Origin: Holophagae bacterium
Lineage (GTDB): Bacteria > Acidobacteriota > Holophagae > Acanthopleuribacterales > Acanthopleuribacteraceae
Assembly: GCA_029263455.1 (NCBI GenBank)
Contig: JAJCXM010000022.1
Location: 310,001-374,000, forward strand
Reading direction: 5' to 3'
DNA: 64,000 nucleotides
The notes beneath the pieces were generated by a model. That model was not told where the DNA came from, did not search any database, and saw only the letters and a list, made by a program, of their open reading frames with translations. The translations under genes were made by a program, and so were the position numbers. Shown in pieces: positions 26,041-35,181 of the stretch (its first letter is position 1; the number at the start of each line of letters is the position of its first letter).

Positions 26041-27401
26041 GCCTTAACAAGTTTAGGAAGGATTCGGTTACTTGGCGCTATCGGCCTTGGAACAACTGGT
26101 TGGGATAAGTGCGTCTTGTTCGCTTGCAGTTCAGCTCGTTTGTCACCGACCTGCCAAATAATAAGGGTCCGGTCGTCGAAATCCGGGTCATTGTTTATGT
26201 TGGCGTTCGTGAATGCATCGTAATAAGAGTCCAGCGTCGGTTTGTGGCGGCGTCGTAGCAATTCCCTAATGACCGCATTTGTGTCGATTGTCTCGCTTAT
26301 CCCGTCCGACATAAGTATCAGGATGTCATTGGCTTCGAGATCAACGTTAATAGACGTATATTGGCTATCGGGTAATAAACCAAGCGGCACAGATGACTTA
26401 GTCAGTTGGATCGTTTTCCCTTCGCGAACGATGATAGGCCACGGCATGCCAGCGTTCACGTAACGCAGTCTATTTGTTTGTGCGTCGAAACAGAGCAAAG
26501 ACAGGGCCACAAATCGATTCGCCGGCAAGCAGCGAAATAATTCTCTGTTCAATTCATGCATGACGTCAGCAGGACAGGTTGGCCGTTTGAGGAATTCGCT
26601 TCGTAGCATGCCTTGAGCCATTGCGCCATAAAGTGCGGCAGCGGTTCCTTTTCCAGAGACATCTCCTAAGGCGTGGACGACGCCATCCGAGGGGTGAGGC
26701 AATGACTCAATGAAATCCCCACCTAATTCACGTGCAGGGTCGGACGACCAACGCGCCATTAATTGTCTATGTTCAGCAAAACGAGGTAATAACCCTTGCT
26801 GGGCGGCTCTTGCAGCCTGCAAATCGTCCTGCATTGATCGTTCTCTCTTTTGTAATTGAAAGACCAATCGTGCGTTGACCACGGCGTTGGCAATCAAGGG
26901 TGCAACAGCATTCATGAACCATTCATCGTCCTTGCTGAATCCGGCTAGGTATTCGCTTTCAAGGTTTAATACGCCTACTAAGTGGTTGCTATGAATGAGC
27001 GGGATTGCCAATTCCGAGCGAATGCCGTTGGAACGATCGCAGTCAATAAAGCGCATGTCTCTGGTGACATCGTCCACTCGAACTGAACGGCGCAACTGAG
27101 CGGCCGCACCACAAATCCCCTCGTCGGCCTGCAAGGACATGGCGTCTGGCCATTCTTGGCCATGGCGAATACTATAGCGGGGCTCTAGGCGGTTTTCTTC
27201 TTCGCAATACAAGAATAGAGTAAAGAGGTCGCAGTTGATCACCCGTCGTATTTCGTGACCGATGCCAGCTGCAAGCAAGGACCAATCGGATATTGATGTG
27301 AGATATGATCCAATTTCATGTATTGCAGTGAGTGCACTTAGCGCGTAATTGGCATCTTCATTTGTACCCTGCTGAACTTCTTGTGCGAGCGATAGTGCCA
27401 T
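26037..27401 (-). CDS. GAF-domain PP2C-type (SpoIIE/RsbU) serine phosphatase
   Basis: 454 aa from the ATG at 27401, which has GAGG five bases upstream; the longer frame to 27518 would run into the divergent LysR gene and lacks a site. A GAF domain spans about residues 45-185 (CDLFTLFLYCEEENRLEPRYS ... SELAIPLIHSNHLVGVLNLES). The SpoIIE phosphatase domain follows at about 210-420 with metal-binding Asp in GGDFIES, ALGDVSGKG and LMSDGISET. Such proteins usually dephosphorylate anti-anti-sigma factors in partner-switching pathways. No STAS or RsbW-like gene is in the window, so the target is unknown. Confidence 0.9.
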   Translation of the reverse strand: MALSLAQEVQQGTNEDANYALSALTAIHEIGSYLTSISDWSLLAAGIGHEIRRVINCDLFTLFLYCEEENRLEPRYSIRHGQEWPDAMSLQADEGICGAAAQLRRSVRVDDVTRDMRFIDCDRSNGIRSELAIPLIHSNHLVGVLNLESEYLAGFSKDDEWFMNAVAPLIANAVVNARLVFQLQKRERSMQDDLQAARAAQQGLLPRFAEHRQLMARWSSDPARELGGDFIESLPHPSDGVVHALGDVSGKGTAAALYGAMAQGMLRSEFLKRPTCPADVMHELNRELFRCLPANRFVALSLLCFDAQTNRLRYVNAGMPWPIIVREGKTIQLTKSSVPLGLLPDSQYTSINVDLEANDILILMSDGISETIDTNAVIRELLRRRHKPTLDSYYDAFTNANINNDPDFDDRTLIIWQVGDKRAELQANKTHLSQPVVPRPIAPSNRILPKLVKA

Positions 27402-27496
27402 GTTAACCTCGTTTTGAAGTAATCCTGTACTAAACATGCTCGCTTTTAGTTTGCAATACCAGCGAATTAATTGGCGTAAATATGTGAGAAAAAGTA

Positions 27497-28387
27497 ATGA
27501 ATTTGAGGGATCTACCACTTAATGCTTTACGCGTATTTGTAATCGTTGCGCAGGAAGACGGCGTCGCGGCCGCAGCTGATCGACTACACGTAACCCATGG
27601 TGCTATTAGTAAACAAATCCATCTATTGCAGCAAACGCTCAATATCAGCTTGTTTCGAAAATCTGGCAGACGGCTTGTTTTGACCGAAGCTGGCAAAGAA
27701 TTAGCCGACGGCGCAGGACAAGTATTTTCAGATATGAATCGACTGGTAAATCGTCTTTCACGTCAGCAGGAGGGTGCAAAGTTTGTTGTTTCGGTGGTGC
27801 CATCCTTCGCTGCTCGCTGGTTGGTTCCTCGATTAGAGAGCTGGTATGCTGCCCAGAATTTTGAAATCTATATTAATGCGACCATGTCGGTGTGCAACTT
27901 GAGAGCTGGAGAAGTGGATGTCGCCGTTCGTTATGGCTCAGGTCAATGGCCTGGTCTGCATGCAGAACTATTGCTATCGCCTGAATACATACCAGTCTGT
28001 GCTCCGTCACTGGCCAAAGTCCCATTATCCGATCCTGGATTGATGAAGAATCTCAGACTCATCCACGATAATTCTAGAGAAGCCTGGACCAGATGGTTTC
28101 GCTTGGCTGGACTTGGGGAAGCCTCATTGGCCGGACCGGTTTATGATGATTTTAATGTGGTCCTGCAGGCGGTATTGAGTGGTCAGGGTGTAGGTTTAGC
28201 CAACAAGCGATTTGTACAAGCGGAGTTAAACGAAGGGCGGTTGGTTCAACTCACGCCCCAGTCACTAACTGAAGCAGCCTTCTATTTTGTGTGTCTGCCG
28301 GAACGTCTCGATGAGCGGGAAATCCAGACATTTCGAAGATGGCTATTCGCAGAGATGAGCAGTCAGGAACCCAGCATACGCCTGTAG
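27497..28387 (+). CDS. LysR-family transcriptional regulator
   Basis: 296 aa. HTH at residues about 8-65 (LNALRVFVIVAQEDGVAAAADRLHVTHGAISKQIHLLQQTL ... LFRKSGRRLVLTEAGKEL), followed by a substrate-binding type effector domain (VSVVPSFAARWLVPRLESW ... GEVDVAVRYGSGQWPGL) close to the GcvA branch. It is divergent from the PP2C phosphatase gene (95 bp between starts) and upstream of a SnoaL-like gene on the same strand. Either neighbour could be its target, as LysR genes often control an adjacent gene. Confidence 0.92.
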   Translation: MNLRDLPLNALRVFVIVAQEDGVAAAADRLHVTHGAISKQIHLLQQTLNISLFRKSGRRLVLTEAGKELADGAGQVFSDMNRLVNRLSRQQEGAKFVVSVVPSFAARWLVPRLESWYAAQNFEIYINATMSVCNLRAGEVDVAVRYGSGQWPGLHAELLLSPEYIPVCAPSLAKVPLSDPGLMKNLRLIHDNSREAWTRWFRLAGLGEASLAGPVYDDFNVVLQAVLSGQGVGLANKRFVQAELNEGRLVQLTPQSLTEAAFYFVCLPERLDEREIQTFRRWLFAEMSSQEPSIRL

Positions 28388-28588
28388 TTTTGCTGGCAAA
28401 TTTTGAATTCCGCCCTCATGAATAAGGATCAAAGACCTAGTCGCGAGGCTTTTCTTTGCCCCAAAGCCTCTCCTGACACACTGCTGTCAGTAGCGTCCAC
28501 TCAACCCATACCCGAAAGCGTCATGATTGCGTATGCTATCTCCATGGCAGCCATCTGTATTGAACTAATAACAATTAAAGGAGACTTT

Positions 28589-28960
28589 ATGTCGATCGAA
28601 CAGGTAGCAAAGGGTCTTGTGTCGTTGTGCCGTGAGGGTCAGTTTAACGAGGCAATCGAAAAATACTATTCGGAGGGAATCGTCAGTGTCGAGGCGGTAG
28701 GTAACGAACAAATGCCTGCGGTTATGGAAGGTATTCAAGCCGTAAAGGCCAAGTCACAATGGTGGGCTGATAACCACGAGGTGCATAGCCTTGAAATCCT
28801 TGGCCCCTATTACAATGAGAATAGTTTTTCGATTCATCTAAATTCAGAAGTAACTTTTAAGCCAACAGGTGCCAAGTCGACCTTGAACGAAGTTTGTGTA
28901 TACGAGGTTAAGGACGATAAGATCGTCAAAGAAAACTTCTTCTACGATGTCACAGCCTGA
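28589..28960 (+). CDS. SnoaL-like / NTF2-fold small protein
   Basis: 123 aa from the ATG at 28589, which has AAAGGAG seven bases upstream. The frame is open back to 28403, but that extension looks non-coding. The sequence SIEQVAKGLVSLCREGQFNEAIEKYYSEGIVSVE ... VMEGIQAVKAKSQWWADNHEVH and the pattern of curved beta strands after it are typical of the SnoaL/NTF2 fold. Members range from polyketide cyclases to proteins with no known reaction; no product-specific residues stand out. It ends 53 bp before a strong terminator and may be controlled by the LysR gene 200 bp upstream. Confidence 0.75.
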   Translation: MSIEQVAKGLVSLCREGQFNEAIEKYYSEGIVSVEAVGNEQMPAVMEGIQAVKAKSQWWADNHEVHSLEILGPYYNENSFSIHLNSEVTFKPTGAKSTLNEVCVYEVKDDKIVKENFFYDVTA

Positions 28961-29012
28961 CAGGCTAATAGCAAAATGAATCCGGCTAGTTAATAGGTCG
29001 GTATCATAGAAA

Positions 29013-29035
29013 AAAGGGGACGTTGAGTCCCCTTT
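29013..29035 (+). terminator. Rho-independent terminator after the SnoaL-like gene
   Basis: AAAGGGGAC (29013-29021), loop GTTGA, GTCCCCTTT (29027-29035). The stem is 9 bp with A residues before and T residues after, so it could work in both directions. The about 220 bp between it and the next gene start at 29255 hold only a doubtful 70-codon hydrophobic frame (29086-29298) that overlaps the next gene and has no ribosome site. Confidence 0.85.
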
Positions 29036-29254
29036 CTTGCTAGGCCATTTTTAACCCTGGCATCTCTGCTACTTGGCTATGTCGCTTGTTGCCCTTGCTC
29101 AATAGGTTGATGATGATCTTATTGACGTCCATTTGTGTATTTGTTCGTTGGGTATGGCGAAGCTCCCCTGCTTTTCCTGTCGCGCCAAAAGGTCTCTTAA
29201 GAAGATTGCTCTGCGCTTATCTGGCTCTTATGATGGTTGGCGAAGGGGGATACC

Positions 29255-30460
29255 TTGTTTTTATTGCTGTTATTTTTGGCTTCAAACCCATTTCTTGACA
29301 AATTGAAAGAGCCTAGCTCGTTCAGGGATCTAGAGAGTGCCTACGCCACATTACTAGAGGGCGCAAAAACCTATTCAAGTCACGATAGCCGAAGCGCCGC
29401 CTGTGTCGGAGCGCGTTTGATGCGGGACGGCGACGTTGAACAAGCATCAACATGGTTTAACACAGCTCTTGAGCTCGACAAAGACGACCCTGAAACTTGG
29501 CTGATCGTAGCGCGCGCCTATTATAGGGCGGGCATGCCTGAGAAAGCGGAAACGCTTATCGACAAAACCATGGCTTTTTGTAAGGACCGCCGAAAAGAAA
29601 GCTTCTTGATCTCCATGGCTTGGATGTTCGCGGAATTAGAAGAGCCGGAACGTGCGGCAATAGCGCTTTCCGTTGCTGTACAGATGGATCCGAAAGAAGA
29701 GGACTATCTCTTGGAATGGGCAGCCATATCGGTTCAATTGGGCGATATTGATACCGCTATCGAAAAGATCGAGGCAGCGATTGAAATTGACTCAGACGTT
29801 GGGACCTTGGTCAAGGCTAATCAGATCGTGAATGGGTCCTTCGTTAGCTTTTTCACGATTGTGCCTGTTGGCGCGTTTCCAGTCATAGCCACCTCAGCTA
29901 AGCCAAATTTAACAGCTACTGAACGTGGCAGGGCATTTGGTCTCAAAATCGCCGAGAGGTTATTTGAAAGAAGCTCTCGCACAATGAATAGGGTTTGGGC
30001 AGCGAGCACCTTTTTGAAGTGCTCGGATCTGGAGCGCGCAGAAGCTTGTATTCAGCTAGTTCGGAAACGAGGCAAGCGAAATTCAATGGCGATGTCGCAA
30101 TTGGCGGTTGCCTACGCTGAGCAGGGGATGCAGGGTAAAGCAAATGAGTTTGCTGATCTTGCGTTTAAAGGAGCGGTTGAATCTGAAGACGAAAAAGAAT
30201 TGCTGGCGGCTGGTTGGGCCCTTAGCCGTTTGCATAAAGCCTCAGATGTTTCTTTTGTCCTCATCGCAATGCGTAATAAAGCAAGAGTAGGCCAAGGCAA
30301 ATATCTCAAAATCGCTGGCATGCTGGTAGCTTGCGGCAAGACGAATTCAGGCTTGAATCTTATGAGGGAGTATTTGCTCAAGGACGCAAATGAAGAGTTG
30401 CTTTATCAGTTGGCACTTGAATTGATCGAAGGCGTTTACCGAAATCGCGACTTAATGTGA
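29255..30460 (+). CDS. Exported TPR-repeat protein
   Basis: 401 aa from the TTG at 29255, five bases after AAGGGGG; an earlier TTG (29237) would put that site inside the gene. The N-terminus FLLLLFLASNPFLD is a signal peptide or short anchor. TPR-like units follow: GDVEQASTWFNTALELDKDDPETWLIVARAYYRAGMPEKAETLI, then EEPERAAIALSVAVQMDPKEEDYLLEWAAISVQLGDIDTAIEKIEAAIEID, and later units ending in LAVAYAEQGMQGKANEFADLA. Role unknown; probably a periplasmic scaffold. It stands alone between a terminator and a convergent KptA gene. Confidence 0.75.
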   Translation: MFLLLLFLASNPFLDKLKEPSSFRDLESAYATLLEGAKTYSSHDSRSAACVGARLMRDGDVEQASTWFNTALELDKDDPETWLIVARAYYRAGMPEKAETLIDKTMAFCKDRRKESFLISMAWMFAELEEPERAAIALSVAVQMDPKEEDYLLEWAAISVQLGDIDTAIEKIEAAIEIDSDVGTLVKANQIVNGSFVSFFTIVPVGAFPVIATSAKPNLTATERGRAFGLKIAERLFERSSRTMNRVWAASTFLKCSDLERAEACIQLVRKRGKRNSMAMSQLAVAYAEQGMQGKANEFADLAFKGAVESEDEKELLAAGWALSRLHKASDVSFVLIAMRNKARVGQGKYLKIAGMLVACGKTNSGLNLMREYLLKDANEELLYQLALELIEGVYRNRDLM

Positions 30461-30515
30461 ACACAGCGACAAAAAAAATGAAGGTGCCGAACCAAGCCGC
30501 GACGTCGCACGCTCG

Positions 30516-31061
30516 TTATACTTTGTCTCGGATGTAGGTTGCGGGAACACATTTTGTTAGCCAAACATGATTTTCAGAAAGGAAAAAAGCAAAGTCGTGC
30601 TTGTGCATGGTCGCTGCGTCGATAATCAAAACGACCGGTTGGCCGTGTCGAGACCCAACACGGCGTGCGGTTTCTGTGTCCGCAGAAAGATGGACATGTT
30701 GTCGACTGCCAGGAAGCAAACCCTGCTGACGGATGGCCACCAGGTTTTTGGCCGCCGTTCCGTGGTACAGAACTAGCGGTGGTTCGCATGGGTCAAGTCC
30801 TAGCTTGACCGCGAGCGAATGGCCTTGGTTGGCACGAATACGGAGGCCGTCATCCGAAATTGCAAACCTCTTCTTGTCATTCCGTTTCACAACTTCAAAT
30901 AATAATCCAGGCGTTATGTCTTTGCCCGCAGCGCTCGCCTTAGTCAGCAATTCTTCAACGCTTGCCCAGCCATGTTCGTCGAGGTGTAGGCCAATGAGCT
31001 GCGGGTCATGACGCAATATTAGGCTCAAATACTTACTTGTTGATATGAGTGACTTTTTCAT
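30516..31061 (-). CDS. kptA: RNA 2'-phosphotransferase (KptA/Tpt1 family)
   Basis: 181 aa, the normal length for the family. The N-terminal winged-helix half has SKYLSLILRHDPQLIGL and LDEHGWASVEELL. The C-terminal ADP-ribosyltransferase-like half has the conserved RANQGHS, LYHGT and RQHVHLS motifs, which carry the Arg-His-Arg-Arg residues that transfer the 2'-phosphate of spliced tRNA to NAD. In bacteria its natural substrate is unclear, since most lack tRNA splicing that leaves 2'-phosphates; RNA repair or decapping-like roles have been proposed. The gene is divergent from the YHYH cluster with about 180 bp between and convergent with the TPR gene. Confidence 0.95.
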   Translation of the reverse strand: MKKSLISTSKYLSLILRHDPQLIGLHLDEHGWASVEELLTKASAAGKDITPGLLFEVVKRNDKKRFAISDDGLRIRANQGHSLAVKLGLDPCEPPLVLYHGTAAKNLVAIRQQGLLPGSRQHVHLSADTETARRVGSRHGQPVVLIIDAATMHKHDFAFFLSENHVWLTKCVPATYIRDKV

Positions 31062-31243
31062 AGAACTGACTTCCTGTTGCTAGCGCGTCCCCTAGTAGAT
31101 TTTTATCATTACCAGTGGAGGCTTGTATCTTTGAGAAAGCACATCAACTGCTCGATACCTTCACGGTTCCGCCATATTTGCTCCACTATTTTAAGCCATG
31201 ATTTGGGGTGACGAGGCATTATGCCCACCAAGGAGACGTTGAA

Positions 31244-32584
31244 ATGTTTATACCCGTTTTGATAGCGGCGATTTTGTGGCAAGTGGAAACGCCGAAGTTG
31301 GTTTTTCCATGGGTCACATCCACAGCCCCTTTCACATCCAGACTGTGTCTGGTCAACCTCAATCAACAGTCGCAAACCTTAATGCTCGAAGCCCGCGATT
31401 CAGCGGGAGCGAAAATTCGCAAGGAACATGTCTTGGCAGCCAACGCACAGCTTGTGGACGATGCGTCTAGGCTATTCCCGGAGCTGGTAGGCTTGGGCGG
31501 CTTCTCGGTATTCTGTTATGTAGAACAAGGTGAGCTTCAAGGCGCCTTGGTGATCGCCAGTAATGGCAGTCCGTCCGGATTTTCACCGGCACAAGCTAAC
31601 GCAATGGAAATGGATGAGGCCAGTCATAGTATTGTTTTTCCCTTTCAGAGTGGTTCGGTCGAATCCTCAACGGCCATTGTGTTGGTGAACCTTGACGACG
31701 AAGTGGTAGCGCAGGTTGTGCTTACTGCATTTGAGAATGATGAAGTCGTCGGCCATGCAGATGTGACGGTCCAGGCTGGCGCAAACATCGCCCACATGTT
31801 GAGCGATTTGCTTCCAGAAATGACCGCCACAGGGTACGTTTTAGCTTTGAGCGATACCCCAATTATGGGAACGTCGTTTACGTTCAATCGTTGGGTTGAG
31901 CCTGCCATGTCTCACGCTATTCCGACAACGGCAATATCTGAAACGAACGAGCCGAATACGCTGCTCGATCTTTTTGTCGAGCACACGGAAGCTTATCTAG
32001 ACGGCGAAATGCTGGTGATTCGTACTGATGATATTCCCAACCACGCAAGTCCCTATTTCGCCACCAATGATGCAAGCTATGAAGCACCGCACGAGGGTAT
32101 GCAGCTGAATCCCAATCGCATTTACGCTCAGGACTTCGAATTTCGTGTACCGTTAAACCCCAAAATCTCCGGTACGCTCGAGGAAACCCGTTTGGGCCCT
32201 ATTGGTGTGGCCACCAATGGTGTTGTGTTTTTTAATCAGTACGCCGGACGCACAGCGACAGGCTGGGTCCCATTGGACCAAGAAATTGAGACTTTTGACA
32301 GATTCAACGGTCACCCACAACAGCAGGGCGCCTACCACTACCATCTGGAACCGACCTATTTGACGGAGTCTGACCCCAGCACACTAATAGGCGTCATGTT
32401 GGACGGCTTCCCGATTTATGGTCCATATGACGCCGACTTGTCTGTACCTTCCGATTTGGATGCGTGTAATGGGCATGAACATGTGACGGCGGAATTCCCA
32501 AATGGTATTTACCACTATCATGCGACGCCTGAGCCACCTTATTTGATTGGTTGCTTCAAGGGCACCGCCGGCACATTGAATTGA
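31244..32584 (+). CDS. Exported YHYH-domain protein with two N-terminal beta-sandwich repeats
   Basis: 446 aa from the ATG at 31244 (AGGAG eight bases upstream). Signal peptide FIPVLIAAILWQ. Residues about 20-220 hold two repeats of the type TSRLCLVNLN...QTLMLEARDSAG...LAANAQ and SSTAIVLVNLD...VVLTAFENDEV...VQAGANI, which also occur in the tail of the M36-like peptidase at 47-50 kb. The C-terminal part is a YHYH domain: GVATNGVVFFNQYAG, GAYHYHLEP, LDGFPIYGPYD and GIYHYHATPEPPYLIGCFKG. The function of YHYH domains is not known; the repeated His pairs suggest metal binding. It is first in a tight run with a YwqK-like and an SCO gene. Confidence 0.82.
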   Translation: MFIPVLIAAILWQVETPKLVFPWVTSTAPFTSRLCLVNLNQQSQTLMLEARDSAGAKIRKEHVLAANAQLVDDASRLFPELVGLGGFSVFCYVEQGELQGALVIASNGSPSGFSPAQANAMEMDEASHSIVFPFQSGSVESSTAIVLVNLDDEVVAQVVLTAFENDEVVGHADVTVQAGANIAHMLSDLLPEMTATGYVLALSDTPIMGTSFTFNRWVEPAMSHAIPTTAISETNEPNTLLDLFVEHTEAYLDGEMLVIRTDDIPNHASPYFATNDASYEAPHEGMQLNPNRIYAQDFEFRVPLNPKISGTLEETRLGPIGVATNGVVFFNQYAGRTATGWVPLDQEIETFDRFNGHPQQQGAYHYHLEPTYLTESDPSTLIGVMLDGFPIYGPYDADLSVPSDLDACNGHEHVTAEFPNGIYHYHATPEPPYLIGCFKGTAGTLN

Positions 32585-32592
32585 GGTGGGTG

Positions 32593-33150
32593 ATGATCAG
32601 TGCGGCACAGTGTCTTTTCGTCATTTGCGTATCCCTTTCTGGTACCAAACCCCCCTCGGTCTTTATGACACATGGTCAAACAGGCGTGGACCGAGTCGGC
32701 CACCTGCTAAACAATACTGGACAGTTCTATTCGGGATGGCTCTACACGTTTTGGGATGACGAATCCATCCGGCGCGCCACCTATATCGAAATGGGACAAC
32801 GTGCTGGTCTAGATGTGTCTTGGACCCCCGCTGGAGGTCTAAGTGATCTTCGTTTCTACAAGGCAAATCGACGGGTCGGCAAACATATGGGTTGGTGGTC
32901 AGAGTGCTGCCTTCGTTATCTTACGGAATACCGAAACGGACTGAAAGCGGGTCGTGATTGGGCTTGGTACGAAGATGGTACCCCATCAAAACAGCAACAT
33001 TACAAGGACGGCAGAGAGTACGGCCGCCAACAGGCATGGACCCTGGCGGGCAAACTATATGCGAACTATACAGTGGTTGATGGCAGGCGATTTGGCTTGT
33101 TTGGCTCGCGACCATGTAGCTCGATCATGGAAAGCGGGAGTGGGCCATGA
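32593..33150 (+). CDS. Exported YwqK/MORN-repeat-like protein
   Basis: 185 aa from the ATG at 32593 with GAGGTGG upstream. N-terminal hydrophobic stretch ISAAQCLFVICVSLSG. The middle has MORN_2/YwqK-type strands: RYLTEYRNGLKAGRDWAWYEDG followed by SKQQHYKDGREYGRQQAWTLAGK, in which each unit has an aromatic-x-x-G-x-x-x-G pattern. Database labels such as toxin-antitoxin YwqK rest on weak similarity and should not be read as function. It follows the YHYH gene by 8 bp and overlaps the SCO gene by four bases, so these are co-translated. Confidence 0.7.
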   Translation: MISAAQCLFVICVSLSGTKPPSVFMTHGQTGVDRVGHLLNNTGQFYSGWLYTFWDDESIRRATYIEMGQRAGLDVSWTPAGGLSDLRFYKANRRVGKHMGWWSECCLRYLTEYRNGLKAGRDWAWYEDGTPSKQQHYKDGREYGRQQAWTLAGKLYANYTVVDGRRFGLFGSRPCSSIMESGSGP

Positions 33151-33734
33151 TTCTCTTTTTGCTTGGGCTTTTGGCACAGACGGGTCTTCCGTACTATAAC
33201 GACTCCAACTTGACGCCCGAATGGCCCGTGGTCGCAGTGCAGAAAACACCACCTCCAAAGATCGACTTCACGAATCAAAAGGGCGAATATATTAGTTCGC
33301 AAGATCTTTTTACCCAGCCCACGGTGATTTGTTTCTTCTTCACAAGTTGTGGCAGTATTTGTCCGACAATATTGAGGCATATGAACCAGTTAACGGCGAT
33401 AGGCAGCGCCTTTGGGATAGCTGCGATCTCGGTCATGCCTCGTGTAGATACATCGGCGCGTCTCAAGCAGTGTGCGGAAAAGTACGGGCTCACCGATCCG
33501 CGTTGGCAGCTTCTAAGCGGCGACTTACAGGAAGTGGTTGCATTGGCGCGTGACCATTTCTATATCGATGGTGGGTCCACTGACGATAAGGAGAATGCGT
33601 TCATTCATAGCGAGAAGATATACTTGCTGGATGCCACTGGCTCCATACGTGGTGTTTATCAAGGAACGCGAGCCATAGACATGACATTCTTAGCGCAGGA
33701 CATAGAAGCTATCACTGCTGGCGAACGGCTGTGA
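33147..33734 (+). CDS. SCO1/SenC-family copper chaperone/thioredoxin-fold protein
   Basis: 195 aa. Hydrophobic N-terminus ILFLLGLLAQTG. The CxxxC copper site is present (FTSCGSICPTILRHM), and the conserved distal His is in AFIHSEKIYLLD, so all three copper ligands are kept. SCO proteins deliver copper to CuA of cytochrome oxidases or act in redox defence; the nearby oxidase is cbb3 type, which has no CuA but needs CuB, for which SenC/PrrC homologues have been implicated. It overlaps the YwqK-like gene by four bases (ATGA). Confidence 0.88.
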   Translation: MILFLLGLLAQTGLPYYNDSNLTPEWPVVAVQKTPPPKIDFTNQKGEYISSQDLFTQPTVICFFFTSCGSICPTILRHMNQLTAIGSAFGIAAISVMPRVDTSARLKQCAEKYGLTDPRWQLLSGDLQEVVALARDHFYIDGGSTDDKENAFIHSEKIYLLDATGSIRGVYQGTRAIDMTFLAQDIEAITAGERL

Positions 33735-33768
33735 ACTTTGGCGGTGAATTGAATGCTGGGAGCCAAGA

Positions 33769-35181
33769 TTGAGAATTAGTTACAAGCTATTCATTGCCAT
33801 GTCATCGACGGCTGTGATGGCGTTGTTACTGATGCTTGGCTTTACAAAATGGACAATGCAACAAGGGTTTGTGGAGTATTTGAATGCGTTGGACGAAGCC
33901 AACTACGCTGCGACAGTAGACAAATTGAGAAGCCACTACAAGGCAAACGGAGGCTGGTACCTCTTACAGGATCAACCCCATCTTTGGAACCAAATAACCG
34001 ATGATCGACCTGCTGTTCGTATTAATCGACCAGAACACGGGCGTCGACGCCCGCGTCGCGAGCGTGACGACTGGCCCGCAGAAAAGCCGCCGAATAACCG
34101 CTTAACGCTTTACGACGTCAACAGGCATAAGGTAATCGGGCCGGACCCACGTGACAAGGAGGTGGTATTTCTAGCCATCGATGTTGAAGGCGAAACGGTT
34201 GGGTGGCTGGGCTTAGCCTCGCGTCGTGAACTCGAGGCCGCCGCCGACCTTAGTTTCATTGAACAACAGTCACGAAAGTTTGTCGTATTTGGCTTGTCAC
34301 TTCTGTTTGTTTCGGTGGTGGTTTCATCAATTCTTGCGCGCCATTTCACCAAGCCGATCCGAGCCTTGGCTTGGACCTCAAAACGTTTGAGCGAAGGGGA
34401 TCTCAAAGCACGCACGCGCGTGAAGGGAAATGACGAAATAAGCCAATTAACCCGTGATTTCAACTCCATGGCGGAATCGCTGGTTTCGAGTTTGGAACGA
34501 CGGCAACAGTTGTTAGCTGATGTAGCTCACGAACTCAGAACACCCTTGTCCATTCTACGAGGTGAGATCGAGGCAATCGAGGATGGCGTTCGCGAATTGG
34601 GCCCGGGAACACTCGCTTCAATACAGCAGGAGGTCCGGCGCTTAACCAGAATGGTCGACGACCTGCATCAGTTGGCACAATGGGATAACGCGTCAACTCA
34701 TTTGGACATGGAACCACTGGATCCCATCCAACTGACGCGTCGACGTATGCATCGGATGGCGGCTAACTTTGCTTCCGCCAACTTGGATCTGATCGATGAA
34801 CTTCCTGATAATGTGATGGGTTTAGTTGAAGGCGACGAATCAAGACTCGGGCAAGTGCTGGACAATCTTTTGGATAATAGTCTGAGGTACACCGATGCGG
34901 GTGGTCTTGTGCGAATCACCGCACAATGGAAAGATGATCAATTTCTCTTGATGATCGACGATAGCGCGCCCGCCGTCTCAAATCGAGAGGCCTCAAAGAT
35001 TTTTGAACGTCTCTACCGCGTGGAGCCGTCACGCAGCCGAAAATACGGAGGGTCTGGTTTGGGTCTGGCCATCTGCCGCAGCATCATTGAAGCTCATAAC
35101 GGCCGTATTTGGGCAAAGCCATCTTTACTGGGAGGCCTCAAAATATTGCTGACACTACCTGTTAAAGGGAGCGCACCATGA
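33769..35181 (+). CDS. BaeS/CpxA-like membrane sensor histidine kinase
   Basis: 470 aa from a TTG with GGGAG six bases upstream. Helix 1 (LFIAMSSTAVMALLLMLGF), a periplasmic sensor of about 145 residues that contains a highly basic stretch (RPEHGRRRPRRERDDW), helix 2 (VFGLSLLFVSVVVSSILA), HAMP, HisKA with DVAHELRTPLSILRGEIEAIEDG, and HATPase with LDNLLDNSLRY and KYGGSGLGLAICRSII. The G1 box is weak (MIDDSAPAV instead of DxGxG). The regulator gene overlaps it (ATGA). It lies 34 bp after the SCO gene, so it may belong to the YHYH operon. Confidence 0.92.
   Translation: MRISYKLFIAMSSTAVMALLLMLGFTKWTMQQGFVEYLNALDEANYAATVDKLRSHYKANGGWYLLQDQPHLWNQITDDRPAVRINRPEHGRRRPRRERDDWPAEKPPNNRLTLYDVNRHKVIGPDPRDKEVVFLAIDVEGETVGWLGLASRRELEAAADLSFIEQQSRKFVVFGLSLLFVSVVVSSILARHFTKPIRALAWTSKRLSEGDLKARTRVKGNDEISQLTRDFNSMAESLVSSLERRQQLLADVAHELRTPLSILRGEIEAIEDGVRELGPGTLASIQQEVRRLTRMVDDLHQLAQWDNASTHLDMEPLDPIQLTRRRMHRMAANFASANLDLIDELPDNVMGLVEGDESRLGQVLDNLLDNSLRYTDAGGLVRITAQWKDDQFLLMIDDSAPAVSNREASKIFERLYRVEPSRSRKYGGSGLGLAICRSIIEAHNGRIWAKPSLLGGLKILLTLPVKGSAP

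Noticed and set aside
29086-29298. 70-codon hydrophobic frame before the exported TPR gene
   Set aside because: No ribosome site, doubtful start, and it overlaps the signal-peptide region of the TPR gene in another frame.
31109-31375. 88-codon minus-strand frame between kptA and the YHYH gene
   Set aside because: It overlaps the signal peptide and start of the YHYH gene on the opposite strand and has no recognisable domain.
32593-33150. Toxin-antitoxin system, from the YwqK-type label of the MORN-like gene
   Set aside because: The gene has a signal-peptide-like start, sits between YHYH and SCO genes, and no toxin gene is adjacent; the antitoxin label of this repeat family is not evidence of a TA system.
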